In this document: positions 16,862 through 25,586 of the stretch, one piece after another
Layout of the letters: each line of letters begins with the position of its first letter
Position numbering within the stretch: position 1 is the stretch's first letter
Source: Micromonospora citrea
GTDB lineage: Bacteria; Actinomycetota; Actinomycetes; Mycobacteriales; Micromonosporaceae
DNA length: 64,000 nt
Assembly (NCBI RefSeq): GCF_900090315.1
Contig: NZ_FMHZ01000002.1
Coordinates: forward strand, 7,081,281 to 7,145,280
Reading direction: 5' to 3'
The notes under the pieces: model-generated
The model's input: the letters and a program-made list of their open reading frames with translations, nothing else
Database searches by the model: none
Told to the model about the DNA's origin: nothing
Position numbers and translations under genes: made by a program

Positions 16862-19498
16862 ATGGCCGACGAACAGCTCACCTTCCACGGCTGGGCGCGG
16901 GAGCGGATCGCCGCGCTGGCCACCGGCGTGCAGGACGGGCGGCCCCGGGTCGAGACGCCCGTCACCCTCACCGGCACCGACGCCACCGGCGCGACCACCA
17001 CCGCCGCCACCGGCACCGTACGGTTCCTGCTCGCCGGCCCGGCCGACGTGGTCCGCCTCGCCCCCGGGGCGGTAACCCGCCGCTACCCGACGCCCGGCAC
17101 CGTCGACCACGAGTCGGACCGCTGCCCGCACGTGGAGTTCGCCGACGCGACCCTGCCGTGGCGGTACGCCCCGGCGCCCCGCCCGGCCGCCGGCGCCGGC
17201 GCGCAGCACCCCTGGCTGGTGCTGGTCGTCGGGCTGGAGGGCGACGAGCTGACCCTCGCCGGGGACCAGGTGACGCTCAGCCCGGCCGTCCAGGCGTTGC
17301 ACCCGCTGGGCACCGGTGCGACGCCGTACCGGTGGGCGCACCTGCAGGTGGACACCGCCGGCAGGCGGATCGCCCGGCTGCTCTCCGGCCGCCCCCTCGC
17401 CGCGGGCACCGACTACGTCGCGGCGCTGGTGCCGGCGTACGACGCGGCGGGGCAGCCGCGGTGGGCGGGCACCGGCCCGGCCACGGTGCCCTGCTACGAC
17501 ACCTGGCGATTCCGCACCGCCACCCCGGCGGGCAGCTTCGAGGACCTGGCCGCCGCGCTGCGCCCCGGCGCCGCCGAGCCGGAGACCGGCCGGGCACCGC
17601 TGGACTACCCCCGTGTGCCCGACGCCGGCGACCTGGCGGTGCGCGGCGCGCTCGCCCCGCTCGGCGGTACCGACGCGGCGCTGCCCGCCGAGGTCCACGA
17701 CGACCTGGACGCGCTGCGCACCCCCGCGCGGGACGACCGGGGCCGGCCGATCGTCGGGCTGCCCCGCTACGGCGAGGCGTGGCGGGCCGGCGCCCCGGAG
17801 GAGACCACCTGGGGCGCCGGCCTGAACACCGACCCCCGGGACCGGGGCGTCGCCGGGCTCGGGCTGGAGCTGGGCATCCGCCTCCAGGAGGAGCTGGTCG
17901 CCGAGGCCCGCGCCCACCAGGGGGCGCTCGCGGAGGCGCGGCAGCGGATCCGGGACCTGGTGCTCGGTCTGCACGCCGCGGGCGGGCTGTGGCGGCGTCG
18001 GACGCCCGGCGACGCGTACGAGCGGCTCTGGCTGCTCGGGCCGGCGCTGGGCCGCGTGGTCACCCCGGACGGGACGGTGGCCGCGCTCGCCACCGCCGCG
18101 GACCGGCCACTGCCCGCGGGGCTGTTCTCCGGCGCGGCCCGGCGGATCCTGCGCGCCGGGCCGGCGCGGACCGCGCTGACCGCCGCCGCAGCGGCGCCGC
18201 CGGCCGAGGTGCTGAAGGCCGCCAACCGGTGCCCGCGCCCGCCCCGCCCCGGCGCCGGCGGGCTGCCGCTGGAGGATCTCGGCATCGACCTCGCCGACCT
18301 TGAGGAGCGTCGACGTCGGGCGGCGGAGACCGGCGAGGTGGACCTGACCGCCGCCGCCGAGCGGGCCAAGGAGCTGGCCGAGGCGGCCCACCCGAAGCTG
18401 CGTGACCTGGCGTACTCGGTGGCCGAGCGGCTGGCCCGGGCGGCGCACTCCGGATCACCGGCGCCGTGGGCCCAGGCCGTGGCCCTGCTGGCCGCCGCCG
18501 CGACCGTCGACGACCGCGACGAACGGGAGCTGGAGCGGCTCGTCGCCGCCCTGCTGGAGCTGCTCGAACGCTGGCCGAAGCCGGCCGGCGAGGACGACCT
18601 GCCGACGCTGCTCGACGGGCTGGCCGAGCCGGAGCCGGTGGAGCCGCCGTGCCGCCCGGTCGACCTGGACGCGCTGGCCGCCGGGGTGGCCGCGGCGTTC
18701 GACCCGACCCGCCCCGACGCCGCCGCCCGGGTGCGCGTGCTGTCCACGATCGATGGTCTCGATCCGGCGCGGCCGCTCGCCCCGCCGGAGGTCTGCGTGG
18801 GGCTGGACCGGCCGGTCTGGGCCGACCTGCGCGACGCCTTCGACGAGTGGCTGCTGCCCGGCGTCGGCGCGCTGCCGGACAACTCGGTGATCGCGGTGGA
18901 GACCAATCCGCGTTTCGTCGACGCCCTGCTGACCGGGCTGAACACCCAGCTCCTCGGCGAGCTGCGGTGGCGCAACATCCCGGTGGCCACCGGCTGCACC
19001 CCGCTGCGGGTGTTCTGGAGCCGGACCGACACCGGCACCGGCGTACGCGTCGACGACATCACCGGCATCGGCAGCTGGCCGGACGGCAGCGGTCTGGGCA
19101 CCCCGGCGCACCGCCCGGCCGGTGCCTCGGGCCGGGACCTGGTCGTGGTGATCAAGGGGCGGTTGTTCCTCCGCTACCCGGCCACCGTCGTCTACCTGGT
19201 CACCGCCGAGCACGCCGGCACGGTCGACTTCGGGCAGGACCCGCCGGCCGGCGCGGTCCGGGTGCTGCCCAGCTTCCAGGGGCGGATCGGCACCGACGTG
19301 ACCTTCTTCGGCTTCCAGGGGTTCGAGCCGGCCGACGTGCTGCGGCACTGGCTGGTCTTCGAGGAACCCCCGGCCGGCTACCGCTTCGCCAACGACGCGT
19401 CGACTTCCCCGGCGCCGGAGACCTGGGCGCGGACCAGTTTCGCCCGCCCGGTGCGGGTGCTCATCCGCGGCGACCACCTCGACCCGGAGGGACCGTGA
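16862..19498 (+). CDS. Large hypothetical protein (878 aa) of the DUF6603 cluster
   Basis: The ATG at 16862 is preceded by GGAGGCGAGG. The N-terminal 350 residues look like beta-rich domains (FRTATPAGSFEDLAAAL, WLVLVVGLEGDELTL). A helical centre follows (QEELVAEARAHQGALAEARQRIRDLVLGL and a charged EERRRRAAETGEVDLTAAAERA helix). The C-terminal domain contains the striking block VIAVETNPRFVDALLTGLN followed by ELRWRNIPV. A string such as LPDNSVIAVETNPRF reads like a conserved family core. I cannot name a function. There is no signal peptide or membrane segment. The stop overlaps the next ATG (TGATG). Confidence 0.78.
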   Translation: MADEQLTFHGWARERIAALATGVQDGRPRVETPVTLTGTDATGATTTAATGTVRFLLAGPADVVRLAPGAVTRRYPTPGTVDHESDRCPHVEFADATLPWRYAPAPRPAAGAGAQHPWLVLVVGLEGDELTLAGDQVTLSPAVQALHPLGTGATPYRWAHLQVDTAGRRIARLLSGRPLAAGTDYVAALVPAYDAAGQPRWAGTGPATVPCYDTWRFRTATPAGSFEDLAAALRPGAAEPETGRAPLDYPRVPDAGDLAVRGALAPLGGTDAALPAEVHDDLDALRTPARDDRGRPIVGLPRYGEAWRAGAPEETTWGAGLNTDPRDRGVAGLGLELGIRLQEELVAEARAHQGALAEARQRIRDLVLGLHAAGGLWRRRTPGDAYERLWLLGPALGRVVTPDGTVAALATAADRPLPAGLFSGAARRILRAGPARTALTAAAAAPPAEVLKAANRCPRPPRPGAGGLPLEDLGIDLADLEERRRRAAETGEVDLTAAAERAKELAEAAHPKLRDLAYSVAERLARAAHSGSPAPWAQAVALLAAAATVDDRDERELERLVAALLELLERWPKPAGEDDLPTLLDGLAEPEPVEPPCRPVDLDALAAGVAAAFDPTRPDAAARVRVLSTIDGLDPARPLAPPEVCVGLDRPVWADLRDAFDEWLLPGVGALPDNSVIAVETNPRFVDALLTGLNTQLLGELRWRNIPVATGCTPLRVFWSRTDTGTGVRVDDITGIGSWPDGSGLGTPAHRPAGASGRDLVVVIKGRLFLRYPATVVYLVTAEHAGTVDFGQDPPAGAVRVLPSFQGRIGTDVTFFGFQGFEPADVLRHWLVFEEPPAGYRFANDASTSPAPETWARTSFARPVRVLIRGDHLDPEGP

Positions 19499-22400
19499 TG
19501 GCGGAACCAGTCGTCGGCGTGCTGCTGCCGGTGCGGATCGAGACCCGGTTCTCCCCCGGCCTGCTGCGCCTGCGGGTCGTGCCGGACGAGCCCTGGTTCG
19601 CCCGGCACGACCCGCGGGTGTCGCCGGGCGAGATCGACGCGGTGCGGCGCCACCTCGACGCCGGGGGCGGCGAGGTGGCCTGGCGCGAGCTGACCGTCCA
19701 GGTCGGCGGGGCACGGGCGGTCTGGCTGGTCCGGACGCTGGTGGTCACCGCCCCCGACGGCACCGCCGCGCTGCGGCCGGTCGGCGCGGGCGAGCTGCGC
19801 ACCGAACCGGCGTTCCCCCGGATCGAGGGGTTCCCGGACACGCTGCACGTCTGGCTGGCCCGCGGCGGCGGCCCACCGGCCGTGGTGTTGACCCTCACCG
19901 TCGACCGGAGTCGACTCGCCGTCGACTTCCCCGACCCGGACGCGCCCGCCGATCGGCGGTGGTGGGACGACTGGGACGAGGCCGTCGCGGCCGGCCTGGC
20001 CGGAAAGGTGCCGCTGGACGGCGACCCGACCGACGTCGACGCGCTCTACGTCACCGGTCTCGGCGACGGCGACCCGGGCGCGCTGTTCGGCAGCCACCGC
20101 GACGAGGGACGGCTGTCGCTGCTGGCCCCCGGCTCGGCGACGAACACGGTGGACGGCGCGCCCGCCGTACCCGTCACCGGGGATCCGACGGCCTGGTGGG
20201 GCGTGCTCACCGGGGCGCCCACCGACACCGAGCGGCTGGTCTCCGCCGCGCTCACCGGCGATCCCGGGCTGCTCGGCGCCCTGCCGGGCGGCGCGGAGCC
20301 GCACCGACGCTGGGCGGGCGGGGCGGTGGCCGGGCTCTGGCCCGCGCTGTGGGGTTTCGCCGGGGCGGACGTGTGGGCGGTGCCGACCGGCGCCGCCGCC
20401 GAGTGGGCGCCCGGGGCGCTGCTGCCCGAGGGTCCGTTCCCGACGCTGCGCGTCGGCCCCCAGCCGTACGGGCTGCTGCCGGCCACGGTGCTGCGCCGCT
20501 GGGTGCCCGAGCCGAAGGACCCGCCGGTCGAGGCGGGCCTGGTCGAGCCGCTGTCCCACCTGCGCGCCGAGTACGCCGCCGCCGCCGAGCAGCGGGGCAC
20601 GGTGGTCGGGGCGTCCACCGAGGAACTGCTCGACCTGATCGGTCAGGTGCCGACCTCGCCGCTGTTCCGACACCGTCGGGCCTGGCCGCTGGAGCTGTGG
20701 TGGCTGGTGCTGCTCCTGCTCGGCTACGGCACCTCCTGGTCCGACCTGGACGCGGCCTGGCGGCACCGGCACCCCGACGCCGATCGGCTGGGCCTGGCGC
20801 CGCACCGCCGCTACGGAGCCACGGGCGCGCCCCGCCGACTGGAGATCCCGCTCGTGACGCCGGACGGCATGCCCGCCGGCACCGGCGTCGCCGACGTGCT
20901 GAAGCGGCTGGTGGAGATCGCGGAGGAGCAGCCGTGGGCCTACGCCAACCGCGCGAACCTGGAGAAGGAACTGCTCAGGGAATATCCGCTGGACAGCCTG
21001 CTGCTGCGGCTCGCCGTCCGGTCGTTGCAGGTGGCCATCGGCGACGTGGGGCGGGCGCTGGCCGGCGAGGCCCCGCCCGGCCCGGAGCCGGTGGCCCGGG
21101 ACGCCGCCACCGCCGGCCGGCTCCAGGGCTGGATCGCCGACACCCCCGCCACAGCGCTGCACGGCCCCACCCCGCAGGCCCGCGCCTACGAGCGGGTGGT
21201 CGACGGGCTGCTCACGCTCGGCGAGATCGACCCGCCCCGGCTGGAACGGCTGCTGCGCGCCAGCGTGGACACCGCCGCTTACCGCGTCGACCCCTGGCTG
21301 CTGGGGCCGCCCACCCGGCGGCTGCACGACCTGGTGCGACAGCAGGCGGCCAAGCCCCGGCTCGGCGCGTACGGCTGGGTGGACCGGCCCCGGCCGGGGG
21401 CCCCCGGGCCCACGGCCGCCGGCCTGATCCACGCGCCCTCGGCCGGGCAGGGTCTCGCCGCCACGGTGCTGCGGGACCGGGCGGTCAGCGACCCGTCGTC
21501 CCGCTGGGACCTGGACCTCACGTCCCGGTCGGTCCGCGACGCCGACCGGATCGCCGAACACGTCCGGGTCGGCGCGCACCTGGCCGAGGCGCTCGGCCGC
21601 GAGGTCGAGCGGGTGGTGGGCACGCCGGCCGACGTGGAGCGGCTGCGCCGGGACTTCCCCGTCCGCACCGAGCACGCCGGGCGGCGGGTCTGCGACGGGC
21701 TGGCCGTGCTGGCCGCCCCGCCCGGTGGACTCGGGCTGGACCCGGCCCGCCTGGCCGGCCTGGACCGGCTTCGCGTCGCCATGGACGCCTACGGGGACCT
21801 GCTGGTCGCCGAGGCCGTGCACCACGTCACCGAGGGCCGGGCCGAGGTGGCCGGGGCGGCGCTCGACGCCGCCGCCGGGTTGACCCGGCCGCCGCGGCTG
21901 GGGTTGCTGCGCACCCCCCGGGAGGGACGGGCGGTCGGCACCGGCGTGGTCGTCGTCCTCCCGCACGTCGCCGACCCGGTCCTGCCGGTGGACCCGACCG
22001 ACCGGGCCGCCCTCGCCCCGGCCGCCCTGGCCGACCCGGCGACCGCCGCGTTCCTGGCCGCCCAGGTCGGCGCCGACTGGACGTTCGAGGTCGCCGCCGG
22101 CGGGCTGGTCGCCACCGTCACCCTCGACGCGCTGGGGCTCGGCCCGGCGGACGCGCTGGCCCTGACGCGCACCGACCTGGAGCGCCTCGCCGTCGCCGCC
22201 GGTGCCGCCGCGCTCGGCGCGGACCCGGCCGAGGCCACGCTGACCGGCGGCGACGGCGGCGACCGCTACGAGGCCGCCGCGCGGCTGGTCGCCCTGGTCG
22301 GGCGCCGGCCGGCCGACCCGGACGCGACGGCCGAGCGGCCGGACTCCGCCGACCCGCCCGCCGCCGCCCACGCCGACCTGCTCGCCCGCTACGGCCGGGT

Positions 22401-23352
22401 CCGGGACACGGCGGCGGCCCTGGCCGTCCGGCTCGCCGCCGAGCTGGCGCTGACCGCGGACGACGGCGGCATCGGCGGCGCCGACCCGGCGGTGCTGACC
22501 CGCCTGGTCACCGCCGCCCGTGCCTGGGGGCTCGCCCCCGACCCGACGCCGACGGAGGCGACGTCGGGCGCCGAGGCCGCGCAGCGGCGGCTGGTGGCGC
22601 AGGCCGCCCGGGTGCGGGAGCTGCTCGACGCGCGGCTCGCCGCCGCCGCCGACACCGCGCCGGCCGGCCCGGGGTCGCCCTCCCCGGCGGCGGAGCTGAC
22701 GCGCGACGACCTGGTCGGGCAGCTCGCCGCGCTGGTCAGCCCGACGGGCCAGCTCGCGCTGACCGCCCGGCTGCCCCGCTCGGCGCTGCCCGCGCTGACC
22801 GGCGACGGGACGGTCGACACGGACTGGTTGCCGGTGGTCGCGGCCGTCCGGGAGCCGCTCGCCAGGCTGGAGGCGCACCAGCTCGCCGACGGCACTCCCG
22901 CCGCCGCCGGGCCGGCCCTCGCCGCCTGGAGCAACAAGCCCGGCGACCCGTGGCAGAGCGGCGGGCCCGACGGGCGACGGCTGATCCTCGCGTACGCCGA
23001 CCCGACGCTCGACCTCACCGCCACGCCGCCGGGGGCACCGGTCGCGGTGGCCGTGCTCGACCGGTTCACCGAGGTGGTTCCGGAGGCGGCGCAGGCCACG
23101 GCGGCGACCTTCGGCTTCGACGCCCCGGCCGCCCGCGCGCCGCAGGCGATCCTGCTCGCCGTGCCGCCGGACCTGTCCCGACCGCTCGACCCCGAGACCC
23201 TGGTGGAGCTCCTCGCCGAGGTCCGCGAGCTGGCCCGGGCCCGGGTCGCCCGGCCGGCAGACCTCACCCCCGGCCTGCGCGGGCTGCTGCCGACCGGGCT
23301 GCTGCCCGCCGACGGGCCCACGGGGGTCCCGCTCGATCCGACCCGGAGGTGA
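19498..23352 (+). CDS. Very large hypothetical protein (1284 aa) of the DUF6603 cluster
   Basis: The protein opens VVGVLLPVRIETRFSPG followed by LRLRVVPDEPW, a start I associate with uncharacterised giant proteins found in clusters of this type. It contains two regions near residues 250-330 and 390-440 with Trp-rich helices, one strongly hydrophobic (LELWWLVLLLLGYG). A long Ala/Leu-rich helical second half includes repeated VDRLRxxxD-like segments. There is no signal peptide, transmembrane set or recognisable catalytic motif. The ATG overlaps the preceding stop by 1 nt, and the stop lies 7 nt before the next start. Composition and codon use equal the neighbours, so it does not look newly acquired. 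Confidence 0.78.
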   Translation: MAEPVVGVLLPVRIETRFSPGLLRLRVVPDEPWFARHDPRVSPGEIDAVRRHLDAGGGEVAWRELTVQVGGARAVWLVRTLVVTAPDGTAALRPVGAGELRTEPAFPRIEGFPDTLHVWLARGGGPPAVVLTLTVDRSRLAVDFPDPDAPADRRWWDDWDEAVAAGLAGKVPLDGDPTDVDALYVTGLGDGDPGALFGSHRDEGRLSLLAPGSATNTVDGAPAVPVTGDPTAWWGVLTGAPTDTERLVSAALTGDPGLLGALPGGAEPHRRWAGGAVAGLWPALWGFAGADVWAVPTGAAAEWAPGALLPEGPFPTLRVGPQPYGLLPATVLRRWVPEPKDPPVEAGLVEPLSHLRAEYAAAAEQRGTVVGASTEELLDLIGQVPTSPLFRHRRAWPLELWWLVLLLLGYGTSWSDLDAAWRHRHPDADRLGLAPHRRYGATGAPRRLEIPLVTPDGMPAGTGVADVLKRLVEIAEEQPWAYANRANLEKELLREYPLDSLLLRLAVRSLQVAIGDVGRALAGEAPPGPEPVARDAATAGRLQGWIADTPATALHGPTPQARAYERVVDGLLTLGEIDPPRLERLLRASVDTAAYRVDPWLLGPPTRRLHDLVRQQAAKPRLGAYGWVDRPRPGAPGPTAAGLIHAPSAGQGLAATVLRDRAVSDPSSRWDLDLTSRSVRDADRIAEHVRVGAHLAEALGREVERVVGTPADVERLRRDFPVRTEHAGRRVCDGLAVLAAPPGGLGLDPARLAGLDRLRVAMDAYGDLLVAEAVHHVTEGRAEVAGAALDAAAGLTRPPRLGLLRTPREGRAVGTGVVVVLPHVADPVLPVDPTDRAALAPAALADPATAAFLAAQVGADWTFEVAAGGLVATVTLDALGLGPADALALTRTDLERLAVAAGAAALGADPAEATLTGGDGGDRYEAAARLVALVGRRPADPDATAERPDSADPPAAAHADLLARYGRVRDTAAALAVRLAAELALTADDGGIGGADPAVLTRLVTAARAWGLAPDPTPTEATSGAEAAQRRLVAQAARVRELLDARLAAAADTAPAGPGSPSPAAELTRDDLVGQLAALVSPTGQLALTARLPRSALPALTGDGTVDTDWLPVVAAVREPLARLEAHQLADGTPAAAGPALAAWSNKPGDPWQSGGPDGRRLILAYADPTLDLTATPPGAPVAVAVLDRFTEVVPEAAQATAATFGFDAPAARAPQAILLAVPPDLSRPLDPETLVELLAEVRELARARVARPADLTPGLRGLLPTGLLPADGPTGVPLDPTRR

Positions 23353-23359
23353 CCCGGCG

Positions 23360-24886
23360 ATGGCGCTGGTCTTCGACACGGTACGACGGCTGGAGGCGGA
23401 CCCGGCCGGGCCGGACCTGACCCGTGGCTTCGCCGCCGAGGTCGCCGACCCGGCCTGGTTGCTCGGCCGGCAGTGGCAGCTCGGCGAGCACCAGGGCGAG
23501 GACGCGTCCTCCCCGGTACGGGTCAGCTACCGGGCCCGGCTCACCCCCGTCGACCCGCTGGGCGGGCAGCCGCACCTGGACCCGCGCACCACCCCCGCCG
23601 AGGCGATCGTCGAGTCCGAGCCGGGTGACTGGTGGACGCCCGGCCGGCGGATCGCGGCGGGTCGCTCGGTCGCGGCGGCGGCCGGCGCGGCCGGAACGCC
23701 CCTGCCGACCGACCCGACCCTGCTGCTCGCGGCGCTGCCGGTGCCGTACGACGTCCTGGACGGCACCGGCGTGGACGGCCGCGAGCTGTGGCGACGGCGC
23801 GGCGAGCTGGGCGTGCCCGTGGCCTGGTTCGCCGGGCTGCGCCCGCCGGAGCCGGAGCCGGTGGACCTGTGGGATCCGGCGGAACTGGCCTACGACGCCG
23901 ACTTCACCGCCGACGGGGTGACCCTGGCGCTGCGCCGGCACGACGGCGGCGACCTCGACTGGTACGCGGTGGACGCCGACCGTCCGCTGCCCGACCCGCC
24001 CGAGCCGGTCGACGCGGCGACCACCGTGCCCCGGCGGGTCCGGTACCCGGGCGCGCCGCTGCCCCGCTGGTGGCAGATCGAGGACGCCGCGGTGGACGTC
24101 GGCGGCTACCCGCCGGACCGCTCCCACCTGGCGACGCTGCTGCTGATCGACCTGATCGTCAACCACTCCGACGACTGGTTCGCCTTCCCGGTGCCCGGGC
24201 TGGCCGGGCACGTCGTCACCCTGGACGAGGTGGTGGTGCACGACTCGTTCGGCGAGGACTGGCCGGTGACGCCGCCCGCCGACTGGAGCCTGTTCGCCAC
24301 CGACGGACTGGACAGCCGCTCCCTGGTGGTCTGGGCCACGGCGGCCACCCCGCTGGTCGGCCCGGTGCTCGACGAGGTGGTGATCGGCACCGACGAGGAC
24401 GCCAACCTGGTCTGGGCGGTGGAGCGGCGGCTGCGCGGGCGCGGGGTGCTCGGCGACGAGGCGGCCCCGGCCGAGCCCCCGGCCCGCCTGGACGCCTCCG
24501 GCCGGCCCGGGTTCGCGTACCGGCCCATGACGAGGGTGCCCCGGCACTGGCACCCGTACGTGGTGGAGGACGTCGCCGGCCGGCGCCGTTACGTTCAGGG
24601 GCGCGGGGTGGACCTGTCCGGCCCGACGGCGGTGCTGCTGCCGGAGGCGGAGAGCGACCTGCTGGTCGACCCGGCCGCCGGCGGGACGCATCCCACCCAT
24701 CAGCTCGAACCGGCGGCGGTGCCGGCCGACGGGGTGCGGGTGGAGCGGCGGGCGATGCTGGCCCGGGCCACCGACGGCACGCCGGTGCTGTGGACCCAGC
24801 GGCGGCGGCAGCCGTTGCTCACCCCACCGTCCCTGGGGCTGCGCTTCGACGTGTTGGAGCAGGTGCCGCCGGAGGTGGTGGCGTGA
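23360..24886 (+). CDS. Hypothetical protein (508 aa) of the DUF6603 cluster
   Basis: The N-terminus MALVFDTVRRLEADPAGPD leads into DPAWLLGRQWQLGEHQGEDA. This is a very characteristic, probably diagnostic motif of an uncharacterised family that travels with the other large proteins here. The rest is beta-rich with a central RYPGAPLPRWWQIEDA segment and SDDWFAFPVPGLAGHVVTLDEVVVHDSFG. The protein is soluble with no signal peptide. The start codon is 9 nt after the GGAGGTGA that spans the previous stop. It is the last gene of the tight cluster; a 91-nt gap follows before the ABC-type operon. Confidence 0.78.
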   Translation: MALVFDTVRRLEADPAGPDLTRGFAAEVADPAWLLGRQWQLGEHQGEDASSPVRVSYRARLTPVDPLGGQPHLDPRTTPAEAIVESEPGDWWTPGRRIAAGRSVAAAAGAAGTPLPTDPTLLLAALPVPYDVLDGTGVDGRELWRRRGELGVPVAWFAGLRPPEPEPVDLWDPAELAYDADFTADGVTLALRRHDGGDLDWYAVDADRPLPDPPEPVDAATTVPRRVRYPGAPLPRWWQIEDAAVDVGGYPPDRSHLATLLLIDLIVNHSDDWFAFPVPGLAGHVVTLDEVVVHDSFGEDWPVTPPADWSLFATDGLDSRSLVVWATAATPLVGPVLDEVVIGTDEDANLVWAVERRLRGRGVLGDEAAPAEPPARLDASGRPGFAYRPMTRVPRHWHPYVVEDVAGRRRYVQGRGVDLSGPTAVLLPEAESDLLVDPAAGGTHPTHQLEPAAVPADGVRVERRAMLARATDGTPVLWTQRRRQPLLTPPSLGLRFDVLEQVPPEVVA

Positions 24887-24977
24887 ACCGGCGGTGACTC
24901 CACAGGGGACGCCGGCGGGGCACCACGTGTCGTCCGGTTGTGCCACCCTGGGGCGACCGCCCGGCTCACCGGAGGTG

Positions 24978-25586
24978 ATGGCCACGTCACGACTGTGCGA
25001 ACTCGTCGCCGTGCCCGGCGCCGCGCCGGTGACCCTCGACGTCGCCGCGGGCACCTCGGCCGCGCTGGTGGCCGACCCGCCCGTCGGCACCGCCGTCGCC
25101 CGGGTGGTGGCCGGGCTGGCCGCGCCGGTCGCCGGCCAGGTGCTGGTCGGCGGCCGCGACGTCACCGCCCTGCCGCCGCCGCGCCGGCGGATCGCCTACG
25201 TTCCGGCCGGCGGTGCGCTGCTGCCCCACCTGACCGTGCGCCGCAACATCGCCTACGGCCAGCGCCGGCGGGAGCGGGTACGGGAGGTCGCCGACGACTG
25301 GACGGCGACGGTGGTCGACCGGCTGGAGCTGGCGCCGACACTGGCGCTGCGGCCGCACCTGCTGTCGGAGGCGCAGCGGTTCCGGGTGGCGCTGGCCAGG
25401 GCGGTCGCCTGCCTGCCCGAGGTGCTGGTGATCGACCTGCCGACCGGGGCGGTCGGCGGCGGGCGGCTCACCGACCTGGTGGGGCGGCTGTCCCCGCCGG
25501 ACACTCCGGGCGCGGCCGTGCTGGTCTGCACGGCCGATCCGGGTGCCCTGACCGACGTGCCGGTCGCCGCCGAGGTGGTCGGGTGA
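24978..25586 (+). CDS. Degenerate ABC-type ATPase (probable pseudo-ATPase)
   Basis: This 202-residue protein aligns along its whole length with MalK-type ATPases but has lost the catalytic motifs. Walker A is replaced by ADPPVGTAV (no Lys-Ser/Thr). The Q-loop strand reads YVPAGGALLPHLTV without Gln. The signature is LSEAQRFRVALARA instead of LSGGQ. Walker B is VLVIDLPTGAV, where the catalytic Glu is Leu, and the switch His is missing (VLVCTADPG). The TOBE domain is absent. The frame is intact and its GTGA overlaps the next gene, so it is not obviously a pseudogene. It may be a structural subunit that cannot hydrolyse ATP. The ATG at 24978 is preceded too closely by GGAGGTG, so the exact start is uncertain. 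Confidence 0.82.
   Translation: MATSRLCELVAVPGAAPVTLDVAAGTSAALVADPPVGTAVARVVAGLAAPVAGQVLVGGRDVTALPPPRRRIAYVPAGGALLPHLTVRRNIAYGQRRRERVREVADDWTATVVDRLELAPTLALRPHLLSEAQRFRVALARAVACLPEVLVIDLPTGAVGGGRLTDLVGRLSPPDTPGAAVLVCTADPGALTDVPVAAEVVG

Noticed and set aside
13574..23379. Very long antisense open frames (over 1300-1600 codons) opposite the DUF6603 cluster
   Set aside because: They are Arg/Ala/Gly/Pro-rich shadows of GC-biased codons, without ribosome sites or motifs. The plus-strand genes have coupled starts and recognisable domains.
11471..24886. Phage tail, contractile injection or type VI-like locus
   Set aside because: No sheath, tube, spike, baseplate wedge, AAA ATPase or lysis gene is visible in the cluster.
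24978..25586. Calling the degenerate ATPase a pseudogene
   Set aside because: The frame is uninterrupted, overlaps its neighbour by 4 nt and follows normal codon use. All changes are substitutions, so I keep it as a coding gene.
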